Of a DNA stretch of 64,000 bases, positions 55,825 through 64,000 are shown piece by piece. The notes beneath the pieces were generated by a model. It searched no databases, was not told the DNA's origin, and worked only from the letters and a program-made list of their open reading frames with translations. Both the position numbers and the translations under genes were made by a program. Numbering within the stretch: the stretch's first letter is position 1; each line of letters opens with the position of its first letter. This stretch comes from Sphingobacterium lumbrici (GTDB lineage Bacteria; Bacteroidota; Bacteroidia; Sphingobacteriales; Sphingobacteriaceae): contig NZ_SRZY01000011.1 in the NCBI RefSeq assembly GCF_006476045.1, forward strand, positions 558,001 through 622,000. The letters are read 5' to 3'.

Positions 55825-57759
55825 TCTTTTCAATTGGATATTATCTGTGTTGGGAATGTTGAGCGGCACACGTTCCAGTGTGACAAAGCTGCTATCCAGT
55901 CCAAACCCTTTTTCTTCACTCAAACTGAAATGTTTGAGTAATTTGTATATCTCCATGATGATTCTGTTCCCCCAGTTAAGATCTGAGGTTTTACTGAATA
56001 TTTTTTCGAGTACAACGAAGTTAAAGTCACCGGTAATTTTATATTTATTTAACGTCTTATAATGACTGGTAATGTCAATTTCGCCCTTATTTACCATATC
56101 TTCCACCACTTTACGGAAAAGAAGGCTAATGCGCTGTTCTTCTCTAAACCCTAATTTGAAGTCAATTCTAACTAATTTTCCCGGAATTAGCTGTGTAACT
56201 ACATAGTCTCTTGCATGCGGTGTATCCATTACATCCACATGCACAAGCCAATAGACATCGGCACGTTTTGGTTTTTTATTGATGATCGAGTACATCACTT
56301 TTGCTTCTATTTCCTCTTTATTGTTGGCACTTGTCAGGTACACCAATTGAGATGCGAATGTCGGAACGGATATATCATCGCTTAGTTCCGCTATAAGCGG
56401 ATAATACTGTTTAATGTCGACAAAGCGCACGTATCGGTTTTTGATTTTGCGGGCACCGTACCAACAGAACATGACAATGAAAATAGAAGAAGCCAACAGC
56501 AGTGTAAGCCAACCGCCATGTTCTATCTTGATCATGTTTCCTAATAGAAATGTAATTTCGATGGTAAAGAAAACAAGTGCAAATAGAATGATCCAAATTT
56601 TATTAATATGCTTTCGAAGCATAAAGAAACACATCAATATCGTAGTGGTGATAAAGGTCAAATTGATCGCTAGACCATACGCGGCTTCCATATTACTGGA
56701 CTCTCTGAAAACAAAGATAATAAGCATACAACCTGCGAATAAAATTAAGTTGATAGAAGGAACATACAATTGACCTTTTTGATCTGAAGGGTACCGGATG
56801 GCTACTTTAGGCCAGATATTAAGTCTTACTGCTTCTGATATGAGTGTGAATGATCCGGAAATCATGGCCTGACTTGCAATTACGGCCGCGACAGTGGCAA
56901 TCGTTACGCCATAAATGACAAACCAATCAGGCATAATTGCAAAAAATGGATTGGTTTCGCCAATCTGATTACCCTCATGTAGTAGCAACCAAGCCCCCTG
57001 ACCGAAATAATTTAAGATCAGCGATAGCTTTACAAAGATCCAACTGATACGGATATTTGTCTTTCCACAATGTCCCATATCCGAGTACAAGGCTTCAGCG
57101 CCCGTAGTACATAAGAAAATAGCTCCAATTATAAAAAGTGCGTTGGGGTAATTTATTAATGTTTCAATTGCATAATAAGGATTTATGGCTTTCAATACCT
57201 GTGGCGCATCATCAATATATCTAAACCCAAGAAAAGCGATCGTTGAAAACCAAATAAACATGAGAGGGCCGAAGATCCTGCCTACGATGGATGTGCCAAA
57301 TCGCTGAATTAAAAATAATAAAGAAATAATAGCTATCACTACGGGGACGGTTGGGAAGCCGGGGTTTTGAATCGCTAAACCCTCCACGGCAGAAGAAATG
57401 GTAATCGCAGGTGTGATCATACCGTCGGCGAGTAGAGTAGAGGCGCCAATGATAGCAGGAATGATCAACCATTTTGCTTTTCTTTTCACCAGTGAATAGA
57501 GGGAGAGGATACCCCCTTCTCCTTTATTGTCGGCATTAAGTGTGATAATTACATATTTAACTGTTGTTTGGAGCGTTAATGTCCAAAAAACACAAGATAT
57601 ACTACCAATGACGAGGTTACTATCGATTGTTCCTTTGTTAAATATTGCTTTAAAAACGTAGAGGGGAGAAGTGCCTATATCTCCGAAAATAATACCTAGC
57701 GCTATTAACAAACCACCTGCGCTGAGGCGATTTAAGGAATGTTGAGGGTCTGTTGCCAT
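55813..57759 (-). CDS. kup: Low-affinity potassium transporter Kup
   Basis: KUP/HAK/KT-family K+ uptake protein, 648 residues, with 12 hydrophobic helices in the first 440 residues and a hydrophilic C-terminal domain. Signature stretches are GIIFGDIGTSPLYVFKAIF near the N-terminus, GEGGILSLYSLV, and DGMITPAITISSAVEG. Single gene with its own weak promoter. Confidence 0.97.
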   Translation of the reverse strand: MATDPQHSLNRLSAGGLLIALGIIFGDIGTSPLYVFKAIFNKGTIDSNLVIGSISCVFWTLTLQTTVKYVIITLNADNKGEGGILSLYSLVKRKAKWLIIPAIIGASTLLADGMITPAITISSAVEGLAIQNPGFPTVPVVIAIISLLFLIQRFGTSIVGRIFGPLMFIWFSTIAFLGFRYIDDAPQVLKAINPYYAIETLINYPNALFIIGAIFLCTTGAEALYSDMGHCGKTNIRISWIFVKLSLILNYFGQGAWLLLHEGNQIGETNPFFAIMPDWFVIYGVTIATVAAVIASQAMISGSFTLISEAVRLNIWPKVAIRYPSDQKGQLYVPSINLILFAGCMLIIFVFRESSNMEAAYGLAINLTFITTTILMCFFMLRKHINKIWIILFALVFFTIEITFLLGNMIKIEHGGWLTLLLASSIFIVMFCWYGARKIKNRYVRFVDIKQYYPLIAELSDDISVPTFASQLVYLTSANNKEEIEAKVMYSIINKKPKRADVYWLVHVDVMDTPHARDYVVTQLIPGKLVRIDFKLGFREEQRISLLFRKVVEDMVNKGEIDITSHYKTLNKYKITGDFNFVVLEKIFSKTSDLNWGNRIIMEIYKLLKHFSLSEEKGFGLDSSFVTLERVPLNIPNTDNIQLKRVKG

Positions 57760-57772
57760 TTTAAATTTTGTG

Positions 57773-57800
57773 TAAAAATATCGCTTAAAAATTATGCCAA
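57773..57800 (-). promoter_or_regulatory. kup promoter (weak match)
   Basis: Minus-strand TTG (57800-57798) and TATTTTTA (57780-57773), 17 nt apart; the -7 box differs from consensus at its last base. Confidence 0.4.
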
Positions 57801-57896
57801 TTTAGTGCTAAATATTTGAACAACGTTTATGATTGTTAAAAATTGTTAAAAGTGGTCTTTTTTTTGAGAAATCGTAAAATTATATAGACAATAGAC

Positions 57897-57904
57897 TACT
57901 TTTG
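57897..57904 (+). promoter_or_regulatory. -7 box of the small T9SS-domain gene
   Basis: TACTTTTG fits TAnnTTTG; the transcript would start near 57910 with a leader of about 65 nt. Confidence 0.45.
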
Positions 57905-57975
57905 TATTAGGATTTTCGGATTGAAAATCATAGCTTTGATTAAACCAAATATCTGCTTAATTGTCTTAAACTATA

Positions 57976-58398
57976 ATGAAATTTAGTGTCCACAAAATAG
58001 TAAAATTAGGAGTTTTCAATATATTGCTATTGATCTCTGTTACTACAGCATCTGCTCGTGGAGCTAGTTTCTATTTCGGTACTTCGCTAATTTCATATCA
58101 TGCGTTGTCATTTGTTAATGAAGAAGAGCACGAGAAGAATATCAATAATGTCAAAGTGTTTTATAGCCCTGTATCTCAACAAATCAATGTTTCCTTTAAA
58201 TTAACGAAGCAAGGTACGGTGAGTATTAAATTAATGGATGCGTTGGGAAATGAGGTTTTGAATTTGTTGAACTCTACTTTAGAAAGAGGCAATCAATCTT
58301 TTGCTTTCGATACCAATGACAAAATAACACCGGGCTTTTATTTTCTTCGTGTAGTTGCCGGTGGAGAGGCTGTAGTAAAAAGAATGTCTATACGATAA
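57976..58398 (+). CDS. Small secreted protein consisting of a T9SS type A sorting domain
   Basis: A 140-residue protein: a signal peptide (about 1-28, VFNILLLISVTTASARG), a short spacer of 30 residues, and then from about residue 62 to the end what looks like a type IX secretion C-terminal domain (VKVFYSPVSQQINVSF, IKLMDALGNEVLNL, ITPGFYFLRVVAGGEAVVKRMSIR). Such domains normally sit at the end of large cargo proteins; here almost nothing is attached. The function is unknown. Confidence 0.8.
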   Translation: MKFSVHKIVKLGVFNILLLISVTTASARGASFYFGTSLISYHALSFVNEEEHEKNINNVKVFYSPVSQQINVSFKLTKQGTVSIKLMDALGNEVLNLLNSTLERGNQSFAFDTNDKITPGFYFLRVVAGGEAVVKRMSIR

Positions 58399-58426
58399 AA
58401 TTTTATTGGCTAAAATATATAATTTA

Positions 58427-58466
58427 TAAAAGTGGGCGCGTTCTAATTAGGATGCGCCCACTTTTA
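58427..58466. terminator. Bidirectional terminator before ispG
   Basis: TAAAAGTGGGCGC pairs with GCGCCCACTTTTA; it reaches the ispG stop at 58464-58466. Confidence 0.88.
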
Positions 58467-60464
58467 TTCTGCATCGATCCATAGTCCATCATTTTTTATG
58501 ATGCCTATAAGTTCGTCTAAGGCATTTGCTGAGCTCACGTTTCTTTTTACAACTTCCTTTCCTCTATAAAGCGTTATTTTGTCTGGACCTGCACCTACAT
58601 AACCATAGTCGGCATCAGCCATTTCTCCGGGGCCATTTACAATACATCCCATGATTCCGATTTTTAAACCCTTCAAATGATTTGTACGGCTCCGTATCAT
58701 CTGCGTTGTTTCTTGAAGGTCGAATAATGTACGTCCACAACTTGGACAAGATATATACTCCGTTTTAGATATGCGTGAACGCGTCGCTTGCAGTATTCCG
58801 AAAGATAAGGAACTTAAATTATTTAATGGTGTAGCAGGAGAGTCAATCCATATACCTGACCCTAAACCATCAATCAAAAGTGCACCGAGATCCGTAGCCG
58901 CATATACCTGGATTTTGGAGATAGGTTCTTCAGGATTCATGATATCACCAACAGGACCATTGAATTCGTCCGAAGGATAAGACCGTTTAATAATAACGGG
59001 AACATCTAATCCTATCTCCTGTATGTTGGCAAAAAATTGGCGTTGATCCGCCATTCCATGAATATGGTCGGTTTCTAATAAAAAAACAATAGTTTTGTCT
59101 ATCTGAAGGTTTGCAAATTCGTCAGATGCCAAGCGTGCATTTGATATATAGACGATATTCAGTACCGGATCTTTTTCGGTAGCCCTATTAAATTCATCTA
59201 ATTGATATATCGGATGAATGTTACTTCTTGATTTTAAACTACTCCAGATTTTATAATCATATAATTGCTTGAGATTACCAGGCATTGTAAAAGATGGGAG
59301 CTGATCGGCTAAATAAACAAAATCCACTGATTGCTCTCCCATGTGATACTTGTCCAACAATGCATCATATTTATAACCAACTGCATGAAGGGCAAAAGGA
59401 TCTTTTAAGTTCTCTTTGGAGATATCCACAATAATACGTGGAACTATTGACCCGCCGACAAAAGTATTTACTTCGGAAGATCGATACACTTTGGTTTCAG
59501 CAGACGGAGAAAGATTCAAAATAGGAAGGTGTTCATTTTTGTTCAATGCCGCTGCCCGTTTGGTATATCTGTTTACCAGAGCTATAGCTACGGGAGCTTC
59601 TTTTTCAGGCTCTTCTGTTAAAGAAACACGTACGGTATCTCCCAGTCCATCCTCCAGCAAAGTTCCAATCCCTACAGCAGATTTTATACGGCCATCCTCA
59701 CCATCACCTGCTTCCGTTACACCAAGGTGGAGTGGATAATTCATATTTTCTATAACCATTTTTTCCACAAGGAGTCGGTAGGCTTGTACCATTACCTGCG
59801 GATTGGATGATTTCATGGATACCACGAGGTTGTAATAGTTTAAATCTTCGCAGATACGTATAAATTCCAATGCAGATTCTACCATGCCTTCAGGAGTATC
59901 TCCATATCTGCTCATGATGCGGTCGGAAAGAGAACCATGATTTGTACCTATACGCATGGCTGTACCGTATTCTTTACAAATACGTACTAAGGGAGCAAAT
60001 TTTTTGTAGATACGATCCAATTCTGCCTGGTAAGCAGCATCTGTATAATCTATTTCATCAAATTTCTTTTTATCAGCATAGTTTCCCGGGTTTATCCTTA
60101 CTTTTTCTACGATTCTTGCGGCGACTTCCGCTGCATTGGGCGTAAAGTGTATATCGGCTACCAAAGGCACGTTATAGCCTCTGAGACGAAGTTCGTTTTT
60201 TATATTGGCCAGGTTTTCAGCTTCTTTAATACTTGGAGCCGTGATGCGGACATATTCGCACCCTGCATCTACCATCTTGATGACCTGTTCTACCGACCCC
60301 ATGGTGTTCATGGTGTCTACCGTGGTCATACTTTGTATACGGATAGGATTGTCTCCACCCATAGGGATATTTCCTATAAAAGCCTCTCTTGTTTTATATC
60401 TAGAATAGGTGTTTTTAGAATTGCAATATTTTCCGGGTAATATCAATGCGTTTGTTGTCTCCAT
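58464..60464 (-). CDS. ispG: 4-hydroxy-3-methylbut-2-enyl diphosphate synthase, long form
   Basis: Fe-S enzyme of the MEP isoprenoid pathway that converts MEcPP to HMBPP. The 666-residue protein is the long form with an insert (about 280-540) between the N-terminal TIM barrel and the C-terminal Fe-S domain, as in plants, Chlamydia and Bacteroidota. Ligand cysteines lie in SCPSCGRTLFDLQ and GCIVNGPGEMADADYGYVG. The N-terminal barrel shows RIQSMTTVDT and PLVADIHF. Confidence 0.97.
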   Translation of the reverse strand: METTNALILPGKYCNSKNTYSRYKTREAFIGNIPMGGDNPIRIQSMTTVDTMNTMGSVEQVIKMVDAGCEYVRITAPSIKEAENLANIKNELRLRGYNVPLVADIHFTPNAAEVAARIVEKVRINPGNYADKKKFDEIDYTDAAYQAELDRIYKKFAPLVRICKEYGTAMRIGTNHGSLSDRIMSRYGDTPEGMVESALEFIRICEDLNYYNLVVSMKSSNPQVMVQAYRLLVEKMVIENMNYPLHLGVTEAGDGEDGRIKSAVGIGTLLEDGLGDTVRVSLTEEPEKEAPVAIALVNRYTKRAAALNKNEHLPILNLSPSAETKVYRSSEVNTFVGGSIVPRIIVDISKENLKDPFALHAVGYKYDALLDKYHMGEQSVDFVYLADQLPSFTMPGNLKQLYDYKIWSSLKSRSNIHPIYQLDEFNRATEKDPVLNIVYISNARLASDEFANLQIDKTIVFLLETDHIHGMADQRQFFANIQEIGLDVPVIIKRSYPSDEFNGPVGDIMNPEEPISKIQVYAATDLGALLIDGLGSGIWIDSPATPLNNLSSLSFGILQATRSRISKTEYISCPSCGRTLFDLQETTQMIRSRTNHLKGLKIGIMGCIVNGPGEMADADYGYVGAGPDKITLYRGKEVVKRNVSSANALDELIGIIKNDGLWIDAE

Positions 60465-60492
60465 ATTGGAAACAAAGTTAGCTATTTATAAC

Positions 60493-61410
60493 TTAAAACC
60501 TATTTATTGAGAGCGAATTGGCTGCTCCCGAAATTTTAATAATATACTTGTTTTGTGCGGTGTCAAAATCTAGCGTTTTATGCCTGTTGTCCTCTTTGAT
60601 GTCCAAGCCTTTGAATTTTTTACCCGACAAAAAGCTGTCATTTTCGATCATACATGCCGCATTTTTTGGCAGATTGATTTTACAACTAGAAGCAGCCGTA
60701 TTTATCTCAATGGTAGTAACGCTTAATTGGGGCTGTCCTAATGTTAGGTCTATATTCGTTGCTCCCGAATTAATCGATAAATTTGCCAATTTATAACCCG
60801 ATAGATCTCCTTTGAAAGAGGATGCCCCCATGTTAAACTCCATGTTCCAAATCGGATTTTTGTTCAGTGCAAAGTGGATGCTGTTACCCGAGGGATTATC
60901 CTTTTTTATTTTACTGATAAGTTCAATCTTTTTTAATTTTTCTTCGTCCGTTACCTTAAGCTTAAGTCCCATATTATCATTAGGACTTGAGGCTTTGATA
61001 AGTTCTTCGGATGACTGGCTGTCAAGAAAAAGGGAGGTAGCACCGACATTTATTTCAAGGTTGATTTCTTGTATATCATCTGTAAAAGGAAGAGATACGA
61101 CTTGTTTTAAGCCGAGTGTATCTTTTCTATTTTCGATATTAATATTTCCAAATTTGTTGAAGGAAAATTTTTCTGATGAGGTTAGACCGATGACCATCAA
61201 AAATATACATATCGTGACGTTGATAATAGACGTAATAATCGTTCCAAACTTTCTGTTTTGAAGAATCAGGTTTGTCCCAATGGCTATTATGATAAGTGGC
61301 CAATATTTAAAAAGAGCGTAAAAATTGAAATTGACTACTCCAAAGTTGTGAAGTAGAATAATAATCCCAAAGAAGATAAACCAAATGCCTGTAGTGATTT
61401 TACTGTTCAT
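60493..61410 (-). CDS. LiaF-like membrane protein (DUF5668 N-terminus)
   Basis: A 305-residue protein. Hydrophobic helices occupy about residues 5-55 (GIWFIFFGIIILLHNFGV; YWPLIIIAIGTNLILQN) and 58-77, in the style of DUF5668; the C-terminal half is beta-rich with repeated INVGATSLFLD, FNMGASSFKGD, INSGATNIDLTL and INTAASSCKINL segments, as in the LiaF/toastrack-type cell-envelope stress domain. The four copies of this motif are about 35-65 residues apart and suggest a beta-helical repeat. No two-component system lies beside it. Confidence 0.78.
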   Translation of the reverse strand: MNSKITTGIWFIFFGIIILLHNFGVVNFNFYALFKYWPLIIIAIGTNLILQNRKFGTIITSIINVTICIFLMVIGLTSSEKFSFNKFGNINIENRKDTLGLKQVVSLPFTDDIQEINLEINVGATSLFLDSQSSEELIKASSPNDNMGLKLKVTDEEKLKKIELISKIKKDNPSGNSIHFALNKNPIWNMEFNMGASSFKGDLSGYKLANLSINSGATNIDLTLGQPQLSVTTIEINTAASSCKINLPKNAACMIENDSFLSGKKFKGLDIKEDNRHKTLDFDTAQNKYIIKISGAANSLSINRF

Positions 61411-61631
61411 ATCCGATTGTTAAAGATAGCATTTTTAGTTGTTTTATTGACAACAAAAATAGCGCTATATGTACGGTTATTCTATTCGAATTAGGCTATT
61501 CGAATCAGATTTTCGGTAAAGAGAATGGTTTTCTCGGTAAGTGAATTAAGGAGGCAAAGGAACAAATCCTCAAAAAATTGGGGTATACTATTATTAAATA
61601 TGTATTTTAGCATAAACCGTAAAGAAGTTAT
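61411..61631. other. Divergent gap with a two-unit palindromic repeat
   Basis: The 221-nt gap between the LiaF-like gene and mlaE holds the direct repeat CTATTCGAATTAGG / CTATTCGAATCAGA at 61482-61509, each with an ATTCGAAT palindrome. On the minus strand TATCTTTA at 61425 onward could be a weak -7 box. No gene is seen. Confidence 0.5.
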
Positions 61632-62366
61632 ATGTTTTTTTATCATTTTGGTGAATATTTGCTACTGCTAAAGAAGGTTTTCAAGAAACCGGAGAAGTGG
61701 AAAATTTATTGGAAAGAGATCTTACATGAGATGAATGAAATCGGTGTTGGATCTCTTGGCTTGATTGTCATTATATCTACCTTTATCGGAGCCGTAATGA
61801 CGATGCAGATTGCCTTTCAATTGGTCTCGGATTTAATCCCTAATTCAATTATCGGGCAGATTAACCGTGACTCCAATATTCTGGAACTGGGACCAACGAT
61901 TTCTGCTTTGGTTCTCATGGGAAAAGTAGGGTCGTCAATTTCTTCCCAAATCGGATCCATGCGGGTCACCGAACAAATTGATGCCTTGGAAATCATGGGA
62001 ATCAATGCCGCCGGATACCTCATTCTTCCTAAAATAATAGCCGGGGTAGTGATGATGCCTGTTTTAGTTATTATTGCCATTTTTTGTGCCCTGGTAGGTG
62101 GGTTGCTTGGTGGTTCATTGACAGGAGCAGTCAGTGCCGGCGACTACATTATTGGAATCAGAGAATCCTTTCAGGGTTTTACAATGGTGGTAGCGATGGT
62201 TAAAGCGTTTATTTATGGTTTTATCATTACTTCTGTACCTGCTCACAAGGGGTTTCACGTGCGGGGGGGGGCTTTGGAAGTGGGGCAAGCAGGTACAAGA
62301 GCAGTAGTTATAGGGTGCATCACTATCCTTGCAAGTGACTATGTCATTACTGCTTTACTTTTATAA
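61632..62366 (+). CDS. mlaE: MlaE-type ABC transporter permease
   Basis: Inner membrane permease for phospholipid/lipid transport across the envelope. The 244-residue protein has five to six hydrophobic helices and the family motifs ELGPTISALVLMGKVGSSISSQIGSMRVTEQIDALEIMGI and PAHKGFHVRGGALEVGQAGTRAVV. It contains a run of nine G at 62263-62271 within the codons for Arg-Gly-Gly. mlaF follows after 54 nt; the MCE-domain partner (mlaD) is not in the window. Confidence 0.95.
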   Translation: MFFYHFGEYLLLLKKVFKKPEKWKIYWKEILHEMNEIGVGSLGLIVIISTFIGAVMTMQIAFQLVSDLIPNSIIGQINRDSNILELGPTISALVLMGKVGSSISSQIGSMRVTEQIDALEIMGINAAGYLILPKIIAGVVMMPVLVIIAIFCALVGGLLGGSLTGAVSAGDYIIGIRESFQGFTMVVAMVKAFIYGFIITSVPAHKGFHVRGGALEVGQAGTRAVVIGCITILASDYVITALLL

Positions 62367-62420
62367 AAGCAGGGTACATTCCATCTGGATGGTGAATTAA
62401 AATTATTTACGGATGAAATT

Positions 62421-63176
62421 ATGATTGAGATACAGAATATACATAAAGCTTTTGGTGATAATCGAGTATTGAATGGAATAGATGCGGTATATGAACCCGG
62501 TAAAGTGAGTATGATTATCGGAGGATCGGGGTCAGGTAAAAGTACACTTCTCAAATGTATAGTAGGTTTGCATCAGCCGGATCAGGGGAAAGTTTTTTTT
62601 GGTAAGCACGAGTTTACAAAGATGGATTTTGAGCAGAAAGTGCCTATTCGGAAGGAAATTGGGATGCTTTTTCAAAACTCGGCACTATTTGACTCTATGA
62701 CAGTGGAGCAAAACATTGTGTTTACATTGGACATGTTTACCAAAATGAGTCTTGCTGAAAAAATAGATAGGGCGAATTTTTGTTTGGAGCGGGTTAACTT
62801 AGCCGGTAAGAATAACCTGTTTCCTGCAGAATTATCGGGGGGGATGAAAAAACGCGTAGGCATTGCGCGTGCCATTAGCATGAGTCCAAAATATTTGTTT
62901 TGTGATGAACCCAATTCGGGATTAGATCCCGCCACTTCAATATTAATAGATGAGTTAATTCAGGATTTGACGGAAGAGTATCAGTCTACGACTATTGTGG
63001 TGACACATGATATGAACTCTGTTATGGGCATAGGCGAATATGTAATGTTTCTTCATCAAGGTGAAAAATTTTGGGAAGGATCTAATAAAGACATGCTCAA
63101 ATCAGATGTGAAAGAACTTAATGACTTTGTATTCGCAAGTCCGTTGATGAAAGCTGCCCGGGAAACGATGAAATAA
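62421..63176 (+). CDS. mlaF: MlaF-type ABC transporter ATP-binding protein
   Basis: ATPase partner of MlaE. The 251-residue protein has Walker A GGSGSGKST (34-42), Q-loop MLFQNSALFDSMTVEQN, the ABC signature LSGGMKKRVGIARAIS, Walker B YLFCDEPNSGLDPATS and the switch His in VVTHDMNS. The Gly-Gly of the signature is written by a run of seven G at 62837-62843. Confidence 0.96.
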   Translation: MIEIQNIHKAFGDNRVLNGIDAVYEPGKVSMIIGGSGSGKSTLLKCIVGLHQPDQGKVFFGKHEFTKMDFEQKVPIRKEIGMLFQNSALFDSMTVEQNIVFTLDMFTKMSLAEKIDRANFCLERVNLAGKNNLFPAELSGGMKKRVGIARAISMSPKYLFCDEPNSGLDPATSILIDELIQDLTEEYQSTTIVVTHDMNSVMGIGEYVMFLHQGEKFWEGSNKDMLKSDVKELNDFVFASPLMKAARETMK

Positions 63177-63201
63177 ATAATAAATAATCATATCTAACAT
63201 C

Positions 63202-63209
63202 TATCTTTG
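63202..63209 (+). promoter_or_regulatory. -7 box of the rRNA methyltransferase gene
   Basis: TATCTTTG fits TAnnTTTG; the transcript would start near 63215, about 14 nt before the TTG start. Confidence 0.5.
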
Positions 63210-63228
63210 CACAAAAAAAACAATTACT

Positions 63229-64000
63229 TTGTCTGAAATTACAACTATTCAATTGCTTACTCCGCAGCACTGGAAGGATTATGAACTAATCGACTGTGGA
63301 GATTTTGAAAAATTAGAGCGGTTTGGTGACCTAATCTTAATTCGTCCGGAACCTCAAGCCGTATGGCCAAAGACGTTGGGCGATGTAGAATGGAATAAAA
63401 GATACCATATCAAATTCAAAGGAAGATCAGCGACTAGTGGCGAATGGTTAAAGAAAAATCCGAAAACGGCAGATCGCTGGCATATTGAATATAAAAATAA
63501 GGACGTTGCGATCAAATTTCGCTTGGGATTGACTTCTTTTAAGCATGTGGGCATCTTTCCCGAACAAGCTGTTAATTGGGATTATATATCCGAAAGTGTA
63601 AAATCGTTTGAAACATCCCAGCCTAAGGTGTTAAATCTTTTTGCGTATACAGGAGGAGCTTCGTTAATAGCCAAAGCTGCAGGAGCAGATACGACACATG
63701 TGGATTCGATAAAGCAGGTCGTGACTTGGGCGAATGAGAACCAAGAACTTTCTGGCGTGGATAATATACGTTGGGTTGTCGAAGATGCACTGAAATTTGT
63801 AAAGCGAGAACTCAAAAGGGGTAATAAATATAACGGTATTATCTTGGATCCTCCCGCTTATGGTCATGGTCCTAAAGGAGAGAAGTGGAAATTGGAAGAC
63901 CATATCATGGAAATGATGCAGGATGTCGTTCAGCTGTTGGATCCGGAAGAGCATTTCCTTATTTTGAATACCTATTCACTTGGGTTTTCATCGGTCATTG
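63229..64000 (+). CDS. Class I SAM-dependent rRNA methyltransferase, RlmI-like (partial at right edge)
   Basis: An open frame starts with TTG at 63229 and runs off the right edge (257 codons so far). The N-terminus SEITTIQLLTPQHWKDYEL and the SAM site VLNLFAYTGGASLIAKAAGA, with the later IILDPPAYGHGPKGEKW catalytic motif, mark a 23S rRNA cytosine methyltransferase-like protein. The TTG is preferred because a -7 box lies 19 nt upstream and no earlier ATG is in frame. Confidence 0.85.
   Translation, partial: MSEITTIQLLTPQHWKDYELIDCGDFEKLERFGDLILIRPEPQAVWPKTLGDVEWNKRYHIKFKGRSATSGEWLKKNPKTADRWHIEYKNKDVAIKFRLGLTSFKHVGIFPEQAVNWDYISESVKSFETSQPKVLNLFAYTGGASLIAKAAGADTTHVDSIKQVVTWANENQELSGVDNIRWVVEDALKFVKRELKRGNKYNGIILDPPAYGHGPKGEKWKLEDHIMEMMQDVVQLLDPEEHFLILNTYSLGFSSVI

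Noticed and set aside
61447-61460. Repeat of TTGACAACAAAAAT also found near 54080
   Set aside because: A 14-base AT-rich match in two unrelated places is short enough to be chance; no common gene context.

Overview
The window looks like a chromosomal segment of a Bacteroidota bacterium, most likely of the Sphingobacteriaceae (Sphingobacterium/Pedobacter type). The evidence is: promoters of the Bacteroidota form (TTTG, about 17-20 nt, TAnnTTTG) in front of many genes; the gene order tRNA-Thr/Tyr/Gly/Thr - tuf - tRNA-Trp - secE - nusG - rplKAJL - rpoBC; the long (666-residue) form of IspG; the bacillithiol enzyme BshA; a type IX secretion (T9SS) C-terminal sorting domain; and general AT-richness. 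I see no phage, insertion sequence, integrase, rRNA operon or CRISPR array. Most of the window is housekeeping.

Layout. 1-5.9 kb: tail of an unknown gene, an A-type Fe-S carrier, a small membrane protein, glyA, an ECF sigma factor, a YugP-type zinc peptidase and ffh. 5.9-8.7 kb: nuoA-nuoB running directly into purK-purE. 8.7-12.4 kb (minus): an exported TIM-barrel lipoprotein, frr-pyrH and bshA. 12.4-17.6 kb: arfB (+), then cbpA-cbpM and tatC-rpiB-M28 peptidase (minus). 17.6-23.3 kb (minus): the fatty acid/phospholipid initiation block DUF177-rpmF-plsX-fabH-accB-accC, preceded by queH. 23.3-27.6 kb: an accessory-looking patch with a lipoprotein, a transglutaminase-like protein, a protein resembling a methyltransferase that has lost its core, and an Omp85-type barrel. 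27.8-41.5 kb: the tRNA/tuf/ribosomal protein/RNA polymerase cluster. 41.5-47.8 kb: a hexuronate catabolic locus (eda, kdgK, SDR mannonate oxidoreductase, uxuA, MFS transporter, LacI regulator). 47.9-61.4 kb: ftsK-lolA, a lipoprotein, tyrS, an ACP-phosphodiesterase-like gene, an amino acid permease, kup, a tiny T9SS-domain protein, ispG and a LiaF-like membrane protein. 61.6-64 kb: mlaE-mlaF and the 5' part of an rRNA methyltransferase gene.

How the genes work together. The tRNA-to-rpoC run supplies translation and transcription machinery from a few strong promoters with hairpins at the gene junctions. The accB/accC/fabH/plsX block starts fatty acid and phosphatidate synthesis. The hexuronate locus would turn mannonate (from glucuronate) into KDG, KDPG and then pyruvate plus glyceraldehyde-3-phosphate under a local LacI repressor; the uronate isomerase (UxaC) is not here.

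I found no whole new multi-gene system. The observations most worth following are: (1) an inward-facing pair of promoters sharing 29 identical bases, in front of a lipoprotein gene and an Omp85-type barrel gene 4 kb apart; (2) a 9-G run inside mlaE and a 7-G run at the ABC signature of mlaF, possible slippage sites; (3) at least four genes whose -7 box lies 4-6 nt before the start codon, implying leaderless mRNAs; (4) a methyltransferase-like gene keeping the family's ends but not its SAM-binding core; (5) a stand-alone T9SS sorting domain with its own signal peptide; (6) nuoAB cut off from the rest of complex I; and (7) an 11-bp-period tandem repeat.
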